Of a stretch of DNA of 48,345 nt, positions 26,656 through 35,198 are shown one piece after another. Position numbers and translations under genes: made by a program. The stretch covers positions 1 to 48,345 of the forward strand of contig JALGUG010000012.1 of assembly GCA_029820995.1 (NCBI GenBank). Direction: 5' to 3'. Source of the stretch: Candidatus Zipacnadia bacterium (GTDB taxonomy: Bacteria; Armatimonadota; Zipacnadia; JALGUG01). The notes under the pieces were generated by a model that was given only the letters and a program-made list of their open reading frames with translations, was not told where the DNA came from and ran no database searches. The stretch's first letter is position 1. Every line of letters begins with the position of its first letter.

Positions 26656-27950
26656 CTACCGTGCTGGTGAGTTTCTCGATCCGAACGCGGCTGCGGATCG
26701 CTTTCGGCATCATGATTCTGCTGACGGCAGTGCTCGGCGTTCTGGGCTGGTGGGCACTGGGCGATCTGAATACGCAGGCCAAGGAGATTCTGTCGCCCGG
26801 GAACGATCTACGGGCGGCTCTGGACCACCAGTGTCGGGTCAATCGTCTCCGTATTCTGTCGGTGGCCGCGGTGGCCATCATGCTGGGTGGGCTATGTGCC
26901 TTTTACCTGAGCCAGTCCATTGGGCGACCGCTTCGACGGCTGCGGCGGTTGGCCGAGCGGGTGTCGCAGCACGATCTGGCCGTGGAGATCGTGCCCGAAC
27001 ATCAAGATGAGATTGGTCAATTAGCGGAGACCTTGGGCCAGACCGTGCGGAGTCTGCGGCAATTGATTGCTGCAGCTCAACGGACGTCGCAGGAGCTGGC
27101 AACCGAGGCGGCGCAGATCGTGGCCAGTTGCGAACAGACCGCCCGCACGACCGCGGACCAGGCCAAAGAGGCGGAGCGCTCCTCGGCGGCGACCGAGCTG
27201 ATGGCCGCCTCGGTACGCGAGGTCTCGCGCAACGCCACCTCAGCCAGCCAGGCCTCGGAACAGACCTCGGCAGCCGCCCAGGCCGGCGGTAGAACCGCCG
27301 ATGCCGCCCTGGAGCGGATGCACCACATTGATCAGGCCGTGCAACACGCCCACGCCGAAATGGAGCGACTCTACGACAGCGCTCAGCAAACGGGCGAGAT
27401 CGCCGAGCTAATCGATTCGATTGCGGAGCAAACTCACTTGCTGGCCTTGAACGCAGCCATCGAGGCGGCGGGCGCCGGGGAGTACGGGCGGCGGTTCGGT
27501 GTGGTGGCTGAGGAGGTTCGCAAGCTGGCCGCCCAAACGTCGCAGGCCACGGACCAGATCAGCGCGCGTGTCGGTCAAGCACAGGCCAACGCCACCAAGG
27601 CGATGGAGGCCGTGCAGGAGGGAGTGCGAGAGGTGGGGCCCGGTGTGGAGCTGGTGCATCAGACCGCGGAAGCGTTGCAGCGCATCGAGCAGCAGGCTGC
27701 TACCACGCGGGATTTGGTGCACCTGATCTCCACGGCGATGCAAGAGCAGGCCGCGGCAATCGAAGATATCTCCAAGAGTGCCCAGACCATCTCCACCGGG
27801 ACCCAAGAGACGGCGCAATCGTCGGAGGCCACTGCCGCCGCCACCGAGCGGCTGAATGAACTGGCTGAGGAGTTGAAGCGTCTCGTCAGTTCGCTCGAGG
27901 TCGCCGCGCCGTCCGCAACTCAGGATGGACAACTCCGCGCAGATGCCTGA
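26652..27950 (+). CDS. Methyl-accepting chemotaxis protein without an extracytoplasmic sensor
   Basis: 432 residues from the GTG at 26652, overlapping the previous stop. TM1 covers about 15-36 and TM2 about 66-87; the segment between them is only about 29 residues, far too short for a ligand-binding domain. A HAMP domain (about 88-140; [16 protein letters not shown]) and the long signalling coiled coil follow. The hairpin tip is [20 protein letters not shown], where nearly all receptors have AARAGE: the arginine is glycine. Downstream [12 protein letters not shown] is normal. The tip binds CheA and CheW-type domains, here both supplied by the next gene. Input must reach it through the membrane loop, HAMP or a protein partner such as a KaiC. 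Confidence 0.92.
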   Translation: MTTVLVSFSIRTRLRIAFGIMILLTAVLGVLGWWALGDLNTQAKEILSPGNDLRAALDHQCRVNRLRILSVAAVAIMLGGLCAFYLSQSIGRPLRRLRRLAERVSQHDLAVEIVPEHQDEIGQLAETLGQTVRSLRQLIAAAQRTSQELATEAAQIVASCEQTARTTADQAKEAERSSAATELMAASVREVSRNATSASQASEQTSAAAQAGGRTADAALERMHHIDQAVQHAHAEMERLYDSAQQTGEIAELIDSIAEQTHLLALNAAIEAAGAGEYGRRFGVVAEEVRKLAAQTSQATDQISARVGQAQANATKAMEAVQEGVREVGPGVELVHQTAEALQRIEQQAATTRDLVHLISTAMQEQAAAIEDISKSAQTISTGTQETAQSSEATAAATERLNELAEELKRLVSSLEVAAPSATQDGQLRADA

Positions 27951-30108
27951 AGACGCGCTTGATCCGCGCCAGTTTCTGGGGGACTACCTGGCCGAGGCGC
28001 GCGACTTGCTGGTCCGGCTGCAGCGCACCCTGGAACAGCTTGTGCAGTCGCCCGATAACCGGGAACACGTTCAAGAGCTCTTCCGCGCGGCCCACACTCT
28101 CAAGAGCTCAGCCTCCTTTCTCGGGTTCACCCGCACGACAGAACTGGCGCACGCCCTGGAAACGCCCCTGGTGGCCGTGCGCGCGGGAACGCTGGACGCC
28201 CAGCAATTCCCCTTTGGTCTGGTCTTGGAGGCCCTGACCACGCTGCGGCACCTAGTCGAGCAGTGCGCGGCAGGCCACGAGCCGGAGGTCGCAACGGACG
28301 ATCTCGTGGAGGCCCTCAAAGCCGCCGCTCAAATGGCGATCGAGAGCCCTCCGACACGCCCGCCGGAGCATATGCCGGCGCCGGCAGCCAGTCTGATCAG
28401 CGAACCGGCTCGCGTAAGCCCTCAGGCTCTGGAAGAGCTGACCGCGCTGTCCTCCGAGCTGGCCGTGACCTGCCGATTGCTGGAACAGCCGGCTGCGCGC
28501 TCCGACGGGGACCTCGAGGAACACATCGCGCGACTACGCCGGACCGCGGCGGAGCTCGAGGCGCAGATCATGTCTCTGCGGCTCGTGCCCGTGGCCGAGC
28601 TGTTCATGCGTGCGGCGGCCTTCCTGGAAGAACTCAGCTCGCACCTAGGCAAGCGCGCGCGGGTCCTGACCGAACATCGGGGCATTCAGATGGATCGCCT
28701 GGTTGTGCAGGAATTGCACGAGCCGCTGCTCCACCTGCTGCGCAATGCTCTGGACCACGGCCTGGAATCAACGCCAGAGCGAGAAGCTGCCGGCAAGAAC
28801 CCCCGGGGCCTGGTGCGCCTCAGCGCCGCTCAGGAGGGCACCAGCATTGTGCTGGAGGTCTCCGACGACGGTCGCGGGCTGGATGTGGACAAGATTCTAC
28901 AGGAAGCCGTACGCCGGGGTCTGATTACCGAGGACGAAGCGCGGCATCCGCAGGAGGCCCAGCTTGGGCGGCTATTGCTGCGGTTGTCTGGCTTCAGTAC
29001 GGCCCCTGAGGTGACGGCCATCTCCGGCCGCGGCGTCGGTCTGGAGACCGTATCACACGCGATGCGTCGCCTGGGCGGCAGCCTCCGGGTCTCAACGCAA
29101 GCTGGCTCCGGCACAACGTTTCAACTGGTAGTACCCTCGCAGCTTGGCCTCGTGGCTTGCGTCGTGGTCCGAGCCGGCGCCGGGACCTATGCCGTGCCAC
29201 TGACGAGTGTGGGGGATATTATCACGGAGCCGAAGTTCGAGCGAGGCAGCAACGGCGGTGCCGTTCTGCGGCGAGGCACCGCGGAGGCGAGAGTCACCAC
29301 ACCTCTTGCGTTCCTGCAAGACGCCGGCGCTGTGCCAGCGGAGCTCCACGGTCCGGTGCTCCTGGTGGCGGACGTGAGCCATCGGGTGCAGGCACTGATG
29401 GTGGACGCGCTGCTGGGAACGGAATCGCCCGCTGTCAGGCCGCTGCCGCACGTGAGCGCACAGCTTCCGGGCTTGGCCGGGGCCGCGAGTCTGCCGCAGG
29501 GCGACATGGCGCTGCTTCTGGCAACGAGACCGGTCCCGGCGTCCAGCCCCTGGCGGCGGCTGACCGCCGAGGACTTGGAGCAGGCCGGGCCGTACGATCT
29601 GGAGCAGCAGTTTACGGCCGAGGAGCTGCGTGCTGCGTCGCGCGAAGCAGGGGAAAACACCACCAAAGAGACCGAGGACACGTTGCAGGCGCCGGTAGAC
29701 CGGGGAACGGCCTGCCTGGTGCTGGAGCTGGACAAGTACCGGTTTGCGCTGCCGGCCGCGACGGTACGGTGCGTGGCCGCGCCCAGTGCTGCCTGTCCGC
29801 TGCCGGCCGAAGCGGAGCCCTTCGTCGAGGTAGCGACGGTCCGCGGTGAGCCGCTACCGGTCTTGGACCTGGGCCTGCGCCTCGGCCTGGGGCGTCCAGG
29901 GCGTGGCGAGCACCTGTCCGTGATGCGCGGGAGCCGTGCGGCGGCACTGCGTGCGGACCGCGTGGACGAACTGGTGTCCTTGCCGCTGGCGGCACTCGAT
30001 CCGGTGCCGGCCGACTACCCGGCAGCCACTGAGGCTGTGCGTGGCGCGTGCCGGTTTGAAGGAGAAACCTACTTGGTCATTGATCCGGAGGAATTGCTGA
30101 GGGTTTGA
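27925..30108 (+). CDS. CheA-type histidine kinase with two C-terminal CheW-like domains
   Basis: 727 residues; the ATG at 27925 lies 26 bases inside the receptor gene. Order: Hpt/P1 domain with phospho-acceptor H57 ([16 protein letters not shown]); a short Pro/Ala linker with no recognisable P2 domain; P3 dimerisation helices (about 165-260); the ATPase with N-box [12 protein letters not shown] (H270, N274), G1 [12 protein letters not shown] and G2 [10 protein letters not shown]; then a first CheW-like P5 domain (about 395-535; [20 protein letters not shown]) and a second one (about 590-727; [18 protein letters not shown]). No separate CheW gene is in the operon, so the extra domain probably replaces it. 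All kinase motifs look intact, so it should phosphorylate one or both CheY-like neighbours. Confidence 0.93.
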   Translation: MDNSAQMPEDALDPRQFLGDYLAEARDLLVRLQRTLEQLVQSPDNREHVQELFRAAHTLKSSASFLGFTRTTELAHALETPLVAVRAGTLDAQQFPFGLVLEALTTLRHLVEQCAAGHEPEVATDDLVEALKAAAQMAIESPPTRPPEHMPAPAASLISEPARVSPQALEELTALSSELAVTCRLLEQPAARSDGDLEEHIARLRRTAAELEAQIMSLRLVPVAELFMRAAAFLEELSSHLGKRARVLTEHRGIQMDRLVVQELHEPLLHLLRNALDHGLESTPEREAAGKNPRGLVRLSAAQEGTSIVLEVSDDGRGLDVDKILQEAVRRGLITEDEARHPQEAQLGRLLLRLSGFSTAPEVTAISGRGVGLETVSHAMRRLGGSLRVSTQAGSGTTFQLVVPSQLGLVACVVVRAGAGTYAVPLTSVGDIITEPKFERGSNGGAVLRRGTAEARVTTPLAFLQDAGAVPAELHGPVLLVADVSHRVQALMVDALLGTESPAVRPLPHVSAQLPGLAGAASLPQGDMALLLATRPVPASSPWRRLTAEDLEQAGPYDLEQQFTAEELRAASREAGENTTKETEDTLQAPVDRGTACLVLELDKYRFALPAATVRCVAAPSAACPLPAEAEPFVEVATVRGEPLPVLDLGLRLGLGRPGRGEHLSVMRGSRAAALRADRVDELVSLPLAALDPVPADYPAATEAVRGACRFEGETYLVIDPEELLRV

Positions 30109-30114
30109 GCGGTT

Positions 30115-30516
30115 ATGGTCCCAGTCGAGAACGATGAACAGAGGCCCCGGACAGTCATGGTCGTGGATGATTCGCCCCTGGCACGGAAGCTGATCACCCT
30201 GTCCCTGGAGCGTGCCGGTTACCGCGTGCTGACAGCCGAGGACGGGCTGGAGGCGCTGGAACGCATCCCTGTGGAGCGGCCCGAGCTCGTGGTTCTCGAT
30301 GTCATTATGCCCAAGATGGACGGCCTGCAAGTCTGTCGGCGCCTCAAACAAGACCCAGGCCTGGCAGCGATCCCGGTGGTAGTGCTTACCACTCAGGCGC
30401 AGGGCAAAGACCGCGAGGCGGCGCAAAAGGCGGGCGCAGACGATTACCTCACCAAGCCCTTTTCACCGGGCAAGCTCCGGGCCATTGTCGAGCGGCTGCT
30501 GCGGGCATCGCCGTGA
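30115..30516 (+). CDS. CheY-like response regulator 2
   Basis: 133 residues, a lone receiver domain with an acidic, proline-containing N-terminal extension of about 12 residues. D18-D19, phospho-acceptor D62 (VVLDVIMPKMDG), T92-T93 (VLTTQ) and K114 (YLTKPF) are present. The gene starts six bases after the cheA stop. It differs from regulator 1 at the face around helix 4 and is more like the PilG/CheY-type of twitching or alternative-output systems, but that assignment is tentative. Confidence 0.92.
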   Translation: MVPVENDEQRPRTVMVVDDSPLARKLITLSLERAGYRVLTAEDGLEALERIPVERPELVVLDVIMPKMDGLQVCRRLKQDPGLAAIPVVVLTTQAQGKDREAAQKAGADDYLTKPFSPGKLRAIVERLLRASP

Positions 30517-30614
30517 ATGCTTCGCGCGCGGTGTGAGCCTAGAGTATCTGCCCGCGAACCAGGCCACGGCGTTCCGGGGCGTCAGACAATCGGCAAAAGG
30601 CCAGTTGTGGCGGA

Positions 30615-30620
30615 AGGAGG
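30615..30620 (+). promoter_or_regulatory. Ribosome-binding site deciding the start of the second KaiC gene
   Basis: AGGAGG lies seven bases before the ATG at 30628, which rules out the 37 earlier in-frame codons from 30517. Confidence 0.8.
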
Positions 30621-30627
30621 GGATTCG

Positions 30628-32265
30628 ATGGAGCGTGTAAAGCTGGGTATTCCCGGATTGGACGAACTGCTCGGCGGGGGCATGCTGCCGGACAATGTCT
30701 TGCTGGTCCAGGGGGCGCCGGGCACCGGGAAGACGACCCTGGGCTTACAGTTCCTGCACTACGGCGCCACCGAACTGGACCAACCCGCGTTGCTGGTGAG
30801 CTTCGAGCAGCTTGCCGCGCAGATCTATCGAGACGCCCGGCACTTCGGCTGGAGCCTGCGCGAGCTGGAGCAGGCGGGGAAGTTTGGGCTGGCCTCCATC
30901 ATGCCAATCGTGCTGCGGGAGCGCTTGCTGGACTCGCCCGAAGTCTTCAAGGAGTGGCGGCCGGACCATGGTGTCACGCGTCTGGTGATTGACAGCGTGA
31001 ATCATCTGTGGCAGGTCTGCGAGGACGAGCGTGAAGCTCGGAATTTGCTCCATGAGCTGGTCACCGCGGTGAAATCCGAAGGGTTCATCGCGATGATGCT
31101 CAGCGAGCTGGAGGGCGAGCAGGATGGTCGGTTCGAGGAGTACCTGGCGGACAGCGTGGTGCGGCTGAACTACGAGCAAGCGCCCACCGGTCAGCGCATG
31201 CGCACCATTGAGGTGCGCAAGACGCGCGGGCAGGGACATCAGCCGGGGCGGTTCGCCTTTTCCTTGTCCCAGCGAGGGCTGCAGGTCTTCGCGCGCTCAC
31301 GGGCGCCCCAGCGACGAGGTCCGATCGTCAAGCGGGACCTGGAGCGGATCTCGACCGGCATCGGGGGCCTGGACCGGATGTTGGGCGGCGGGCTGTTCGC
31401 GGGCTCGTCGGCGCTGCTGGCGGGAAGCGTCGGCACCGGCAAGACGCTGTGCGCCATGCACTTCTTGCACGCCGGGCTGCAGCGGGGCGAGTCGGGGCTG
31501 CTGGTGTCGGTGGAAGAGAGCCCGGAGCGGGCCATCGCCTTTGCGCAGACGGTCGGCATGGACCTGGGGCACTGGATCGAGGCGGGACAGTTGCAGGTGG
31601 TGCACCAGGTACCGGTGGCGATCTGTGTGGATGAACTGTTCTGGCGCGTGGAACAGGTAGTGCGCGAGCACCAGCCGCGGCGATTGGTGCTGGATAGCAT
31701 CAGCACGCTGTTCGACGCCTCGGGCGCCAGCCTGCCGACAATGGTGGACTACGTCCGCGGCCTGCTCGATTTCCTGGAGCACCATGGCATCACATCCGTC
31801 TTGACGTGGGGCATACCGGAGGTGACGGGCGACCTGCGCATCTCGGATATTGGGCTGTCGCCCGCGGTGGACTGCATCATCCTGTTGCGCTTCGTGGAGA
31901 CCGGCAGCGAAATTCGGCGCATGTTGGGCCTCCTGAAGATGCGCGGCAGCAATCACGACAAGGAGCTGCGGGAGTACGCTATCGGCGACCAGGGGATCGT
32001 GGTGGAATCGAAGCTGGTGGGTCTATCGGGAGTGCTGCGGGGCTCGGCCAGCGGGACCTTGAAGCAGACAATCGAGGAACTGGTGCAGCCGCTGACCTTC
32101 ATTCGCGGCTTTACGGACGCGCTGCAAGATCGCGACCTGGACGATCTGCGGCGTGATGAGCTGCTCCAGGAGATGCGGGAGCAGACCGTCCACGTGACCA
32201 AACTGGTCTGTGAGCACTTCGATTACGACTACGCTCAGATTAAGGACGTGATGGAGCCCGAGTAA
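30628..32265 (+). CDS. Double-domain KaiC-like ATPase with a histidine-kinase-DHp-like tail
   Basis: 545 residues. CI-like domain: Walker A GAPGTGKT (29-36), E60-Q61 in place of the usual EE, D122. CII-like domain: GSVGTGKT (266-273), E296-E297, D356, then RISDIGLSP (404-412), in which S411 aligns with KaiC serine 431 while the following threonine is proline, and LKMRGSNHDKELR. After the same junction motif as in the fusion protein (GVLRG, 468-472) comes a tail of about 75 residues: IEELVQPLTFIRGFTDAL, then LLQEMREQTVHVTKLV. This has the rhythm of a HisKA dimerisation hairpin (HELRTPLT, ending in L-EM--Q---L--LV) but glutamate replaces the phospho-histidine. It is the last gene of the operon. 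It is a paralogue of the upstream KaiC fusion, differing in its C-terminal module. Confidence 0.9.
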   Translation: MERVKLGIPGLDELLGGGMLPDNVLLVQGAPGTGKTTLGLQFLHYGATELDQPALLVSFEQLAAQIYRDARHFGWSLRELEQAGKFGLASIMPIVLRERLLDSPEVFKEWRPDHGVTRLVIDSVNHLWQVCEDEREARNLLHELVTAVKSEGFIAMMLSELEGEQDGRFEEYLADSVVRLNYEQAPTGQRMRTIEVRKTRGQGHQPGRFAFSLSQRGLQVFARSRAPQRRGPIVKRDLERISTGIGGLDRMLGGGLFAGSSALLAGSVGTGKTLCAMHFLHAGLQRGESGLLVSVEESPERAIAFAQTVGMDLGHWIEAGQLQVVHQVPVAICVDELFWRVEQVVREHQPRRLVLDSISTLFDASGASLPTMVDYVRGLLDFLEHHGITSVLTWGIPEVTGDLRISDIGLSPAVDCIILLRFVETGSEIRRMLGLLKMRGSNHDKELREYAIGDQGIVVESKLVGLSGVLRGSASGTLKQTIEELVQPLTFIRGFTDALQDRDLDDLRRDELLQEMREQTVHVTKLVCEHFDYDYAQIKDVMEPE

Positions 32266-32359
32266 GCGGCAAAGGGCAAGGTCTTTTCCGTGTGCGACGC
32301 GGCGCCCTGGCCCCCGTGCAAGTCCAGTCACGCTGCCGCCATGGCCGACAGTGGCACAC

Positions 32360-34189
32360 CTAGGCCAGGAACTCCGTGCAGACCCGGCCCTCGGCCTGCT
32401 GGGGTACGGGAACGCCGCCCAGGTGGGCCAGCGTCGGGGCGACGTCGCGCAGCCAGATGGGTCGGGGCCGGATGAACCCCCGCCTCACGCCCGGGCCCGC
32501 CAGGCAGAAGAAGGCCTCCATTCTCCCGATGCCCCTACTCGCGCCGGGCAAGTGGACGCCGTGGATGCTCTCGGTGCCGCCCGAGGGGTCCGTGTAGTTG
32601 GGCGGCGCTACGAGGCTGGTGGGGTGGGAGCCGTGGAGACGGTGGGTGTAGCCCGGTGCGAGCGCAAAGATCACATCGCCCGCTGCTGGGCTATCCAGGC
32701 CCAGGAACCCGGCGTCCTGCCGCCGGATCGCTAGGGTGACGACACGGCGACCCTCGCGCGACCGAATGGCCAGCAGGGCGTCAATCACCTGTTCGCAGAC
32801 GGCATCGTACTCCTCCGGCGGGACAATGCCGCCCTCATCGCGGCCCTGCAGGCGTACGCGCACATCCGCCAGGCGCGGCCAGACCCGTGATTGCACGCGA
32901 TCCAGCGCACCGTTCTCCGGGCTCAACACCACGAGGCCCGCTCGCTGCAGACATCCGAGAATGTTGACGGTCCCCAGATTGGGCAGATGCCCATGGTCGG
33001 AGACGACGCAGATGAGCGCGTCGTCCGGCGCGGCCTCCGTGATCGCGGCCAGCACGGCGTCAACCTGGGCCAGATCGCGGCCCATGGTATTCCAGAAGAA
33101 CTCGGCCCGGGCCGGGTCGTGCTCGGGGGCGGCGGGGTCCAGGCCGCTCCAAATCTCGTGCATGAGATGGTCGGGCGAGCTGCACTGGAGCGCCAAGATA
33201 TCCCATTGCTCGTGGGCCATCAGGTGCAGGGCAGCCTGAGTCAGCCACTCCAGATGACGGGCGTTCTCCTCCTCGTACAGGTCGAACCACCCGCACGATA
33301 AGGGCAGGCGACCGGGACTTCCGGTGTACGCCCCTAGCTCCCGGACGAGAGCGCGGCTCACCGCTTCGGGGTGTGAGAAACCGCTGAGCGGGTAAACGGC
33401 CGATCGGTACAACAGGAGCTGTGTGGCGTCGGCGGCCAGCTCGACCAGCTTGAATCGGCAGGCGGCTTCCAGGTCCGCTCCCCTGCGGCGAGCGCCGATG
33501 GTCAGAGGGGCGCTCCAGTCCCCCGTCGCCAGCTCGGCGGCCGGTGCGCTGGCATCGCGGTTCGGTGTCAGCATCACCCGATCGTACCCGCGGTCCGCCG
33601 TGGCATACAATAGCGCGTGCCAGGTGGGCAGCTCGACCTCCCCAGTGCCTCCCAGCGGCACCTCGGCGCCCAGAGGCGGCAGCCCTGAATCAGGCGGATA
33701 GGCCCAGCCCTCCGGAGCAGTGAGACGCAGCGGCACGGCACGCAGGCTCGACGGCACTTCCCCGCGGCGACGGCCGACCTCCTCCAGAGCGTACAGCGCG
33801 CAGGGCGCAAGCTGAAACGGGTCCTCGCTGGGTTTGCCGTTGGCCAAGACGATGGAACGCTGATAGTCGGTGCTGAAGGCCCCCGGCCAGTTCAGAAGGA
33901 TGGCCCGCCCTTCGTTGCGTTCCACTGCCTGCCAGAGCGTGTCGGCACGGTAGCGAGTGCTGCCAAAGCTGCCGGTCAGAACCCCGTGGGTCTGAGGGTC
34001 GGCGCCGGTGGCGATGGTGGCCCAGTTGGTGGCCGAGCAGGTGGGATAAGACGGGTAGGCGGCGGACACGCAGCCGCGGTTCATCAGGCCGCCCAGGGCC
34101 GGCATGGACCCGCTCTCGACGAGCCGATTGCAGAAGCCCAGCATGAGCGAGTCCACGCCGACGATGACGATCTTCCGGGCTGCGGCCAT
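32360..34189 (-). CDS. Alkaline-phosphatase-superfamily hydrolase (Ser in nucleophile position)
   Basis: 609 residues, starting MAAARKIVIVGVDSLML with GGGAGA upstream. It aligns without gaps over its first 70 residues with the enzyme at 4460-6493: D13, N55, W56, TG (61-62) and HG (68-69) are shared, but residue 52, the nucleophile position, is serine (YPTCSATNW) rather than threonine. SSPDHLMHEIW, VVSDHGHLPNLG and SIHGVHLPG provide the remaining metal ligands, and the C-terminus has WLRDVAPTLAHLGGVPVP. There is no signal peptide, so it is probably cytoplasmic. It faces the end of the KaiC operon. Substrate unknown; phosphodiesters, nucleotide sugars and phosphonates are family possibilities. 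Confidence 0.87.
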   Translation of the reverse strand: MAAARKIVIVGVDSLMLGFCNRLVESGSMPALGGLMNRGCVSAAYPSYPTCSATNWATIATGADPQTHGVLTGSFGSTRYRADTLWQAVERNEGRAILLNWPGAFSTDYQRSIVLANGKPSEDPFQLAPCALYALEEVGRRRGEVPSSLRAVPLRLTAPEGWAYPPDSGLPPLGAEVPLGGTGEVELPTWHALLYATADRGYDRVMLTPNRDASAPAAELATGDWSAPLTIGARRRGADLEAACRFKLVELAADATQLLLYRSAVYPLSGFSHPEAVSRALVRELGAYTGSPGRLPLSCGWFDLYEEENARHLEWLTQAALHLMAHEQWDILALQCSSPDHLMHEIWSGLDPAAPEHDPARAEFFWNTMGRDLAQVDAVLAAITEAAPDDALICVVSDHGHLPNLGTVNILGCLQRAGLVVLSPENGALDRVQSRVWPRLADVRVRLQGRDEGGIVPPEEYDAVCEQVIDALLAIRSREGRRVVTLAIRRQDAGFLGLDSPAAGDVIFALAPGYTHRLHGSHPTSLVAPPNYTDPSGGTESIHGVHLPGASRGIGRMEAFFCLAGPGVRRGFIRPRPIWLRDVAPTLAHLGGVPVPQQAEGRVCTEFLA

Positions 34190-34241
34190 GAGCCGTCTCC
34201 CTCTGCGGCGACGTCTGCCGCGGAAGCACCCGCTGGCGGAT

Positions 34242-34313
34242 CTAGAAGCTGTTTCATAGCCTTGTAGGAGGCGCGGTTGTTGTTCGTTGTTGGAGCTATG
34301 AAACCACTTCTAG
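34242..34313. repeat. Short inverted-repeat element (72 bases)
   Basis: CTAGAAGCTGTTTCATAGC (34242-34260) and GCTATGAAACCACTTCTAG (34295-34313) are inverted copies matching at 17 of 19 positions, around a 34-base centre. The right arm contains the stop codon of the VanW-like gene. It may be a MITE-like remnant, a REP-type element or a terminator of the VanW-like gene. Confidence 0.65.
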
Positions 34314-35029
34314 TCCGGAGTCCCGTCTCGTGGAGGGTAGAAGTCCGCGGCGATGAGCTCACGCCGACTGGTGCCGTCGGCAAAGGTCAGCACTCGTTCC
34401 AGGCGGGAGCGAAAACCTGGTCGGCCACCCGGCGAGCAGGCCACACGGTTGAGATCATGGTTAAGCTGTGCTCGGAACGGCGGCTCCCGCGAGCCTACGA
34501 TCTCCACGATCAAGCGCGCTGGACCCACCTTCGCGCGCAGCACCAGCTTATCCTCCCAGGGATTCCGCAGGCGGAGGTCGGCGGTGCCGTACGCCACCGT
34601 GGCGTCGCGGCCCGGCGGGACCGAGGCCACGGGGCGGCTGTGGGCATGGCGCTCGGCAACGTCCAGACCGGCATAGAGGGCGGCGTTGTACAGCGTCGAG
34701 GACACCTGGCAGATACCGCCGCCAATCTGGCTTGCGGTTCGGTCGCCGATGTATGTCGTGGCCTCACGGTATCCGTCTTCCGGCCGGCGGGGACCGACGA
34801 TTTCGTTGAAGGACAGCTCCCCGTGCGCAGGGATGATTGCGCCGTCCAGCGCGCGCACGGCGAGCTCGATGTTACCGCGCTCCTCGGGCGTGCGCTCGGC
34901 CAGGGAAGTGGTGTACGAGCCCCAGACCACGTGGGGCGGAGACCAAAGCACCAGGAACAGGGCAACACCGGCAGCAAGCACCATCAACGCCGCCAGCGCC
35001 GTCGTCAATCCGCGCAGCAGCCTCTCCAT
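34310..35029 (-). CDS. VanW-like protein, membrane-anchored
   Basis: 239 residues. One N-terminal TM helix (about 8-30) is followed by the VanW domain: RALDGAIIPAHGELSFNEIVG, IGGGICQVSSTLYNAALYAGL, ERHAHSRPVASVPPGRDATV and AYGTADLRLRNPW, all family hallmarks. VanW was first found in vanB-type vancomycin clusters, but most bacterial copies are unlinked to resistance and their biochemical role is unknown; the GGGICQ--T--- core is related to L,D-transpeptidase-associated envelope proteins. The C-terminal part (about 200-239) is basic. It is bounded by two palindromic repeats, and the alpha-2-macroglobulin gene lies upstream on the same strand, so an envelope role fits. Confidence 0.88.
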   Translation of the reverse strand: MERLLRGLTTALAALMVLAAGVALFLVLWSPPHVVWGSYTTSLAERTPEERGNIELAVRALDGAIIPAHGELSFNEIVGPRRPEDGYREATTYIGDRTASQIGGGICQVSSTLYNAALYAGLDVAERHAHSRPVASVPPGRDATVAYGTADLRLRNPWEDKLVLRAKVGPARLIVEIVGSREPPFRAQLNHDLNRVACSPGGRPGFRSRLERVLTFADGTSRRELIAADFYPPRDGTPD

Positions 35030-35046
35030 CGGTAACTCTCATTAGT

Positions 35047-35183
35047 ACCACAGAGACACGGAGAGCGGACAATCCGGTGAGAAGCAGGGGCCGAATACGG
35101 GGGCGGCGCAACAAAGCACGCCGCCTCGCAGTCCGGCCCCTCCTCTTGCTGTCCGTTCTCTGTGCGCTCCGTGTCTCCGTGGT
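35047..35183. repeat. Palindromic repeat element (137 bases) with ACCACAGAGACACGGAG arms
   Basis: ACCACAGAGACACGGAG (35047-35063) and CTCCGTGTCTCCGTGGT (35167-35183) are inverted copies at 16 of 17 positions. Pairing continues inward imperfectly (CGGAC and AGGGGCCG segments on both sides) to an apex stem GGCGGCG/CGCCGCC (35102-35108 with 35119-35125), so the whole element can fold as one hairpin. Similar CCACRGAGACACGGAG sequences are widespread intergenic repeats in environmental bacterial genomes, to my recollection. It fills the gap between the alpha-2-macroglobulin and VanW-like genes. Confidence 0.75.
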
Positions 35184-35198
35184 GAGAACCTCGGGCGC

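Noticed and set aside
34030..34060. Formylglycine (sulfatase) motif in the second alkaline-phosphatase-superfamily enzyme
   Set aside because: The local sequence is CSATN; the C-x-P/A-x-R sulfatase motif needs arginine at the fifth position.
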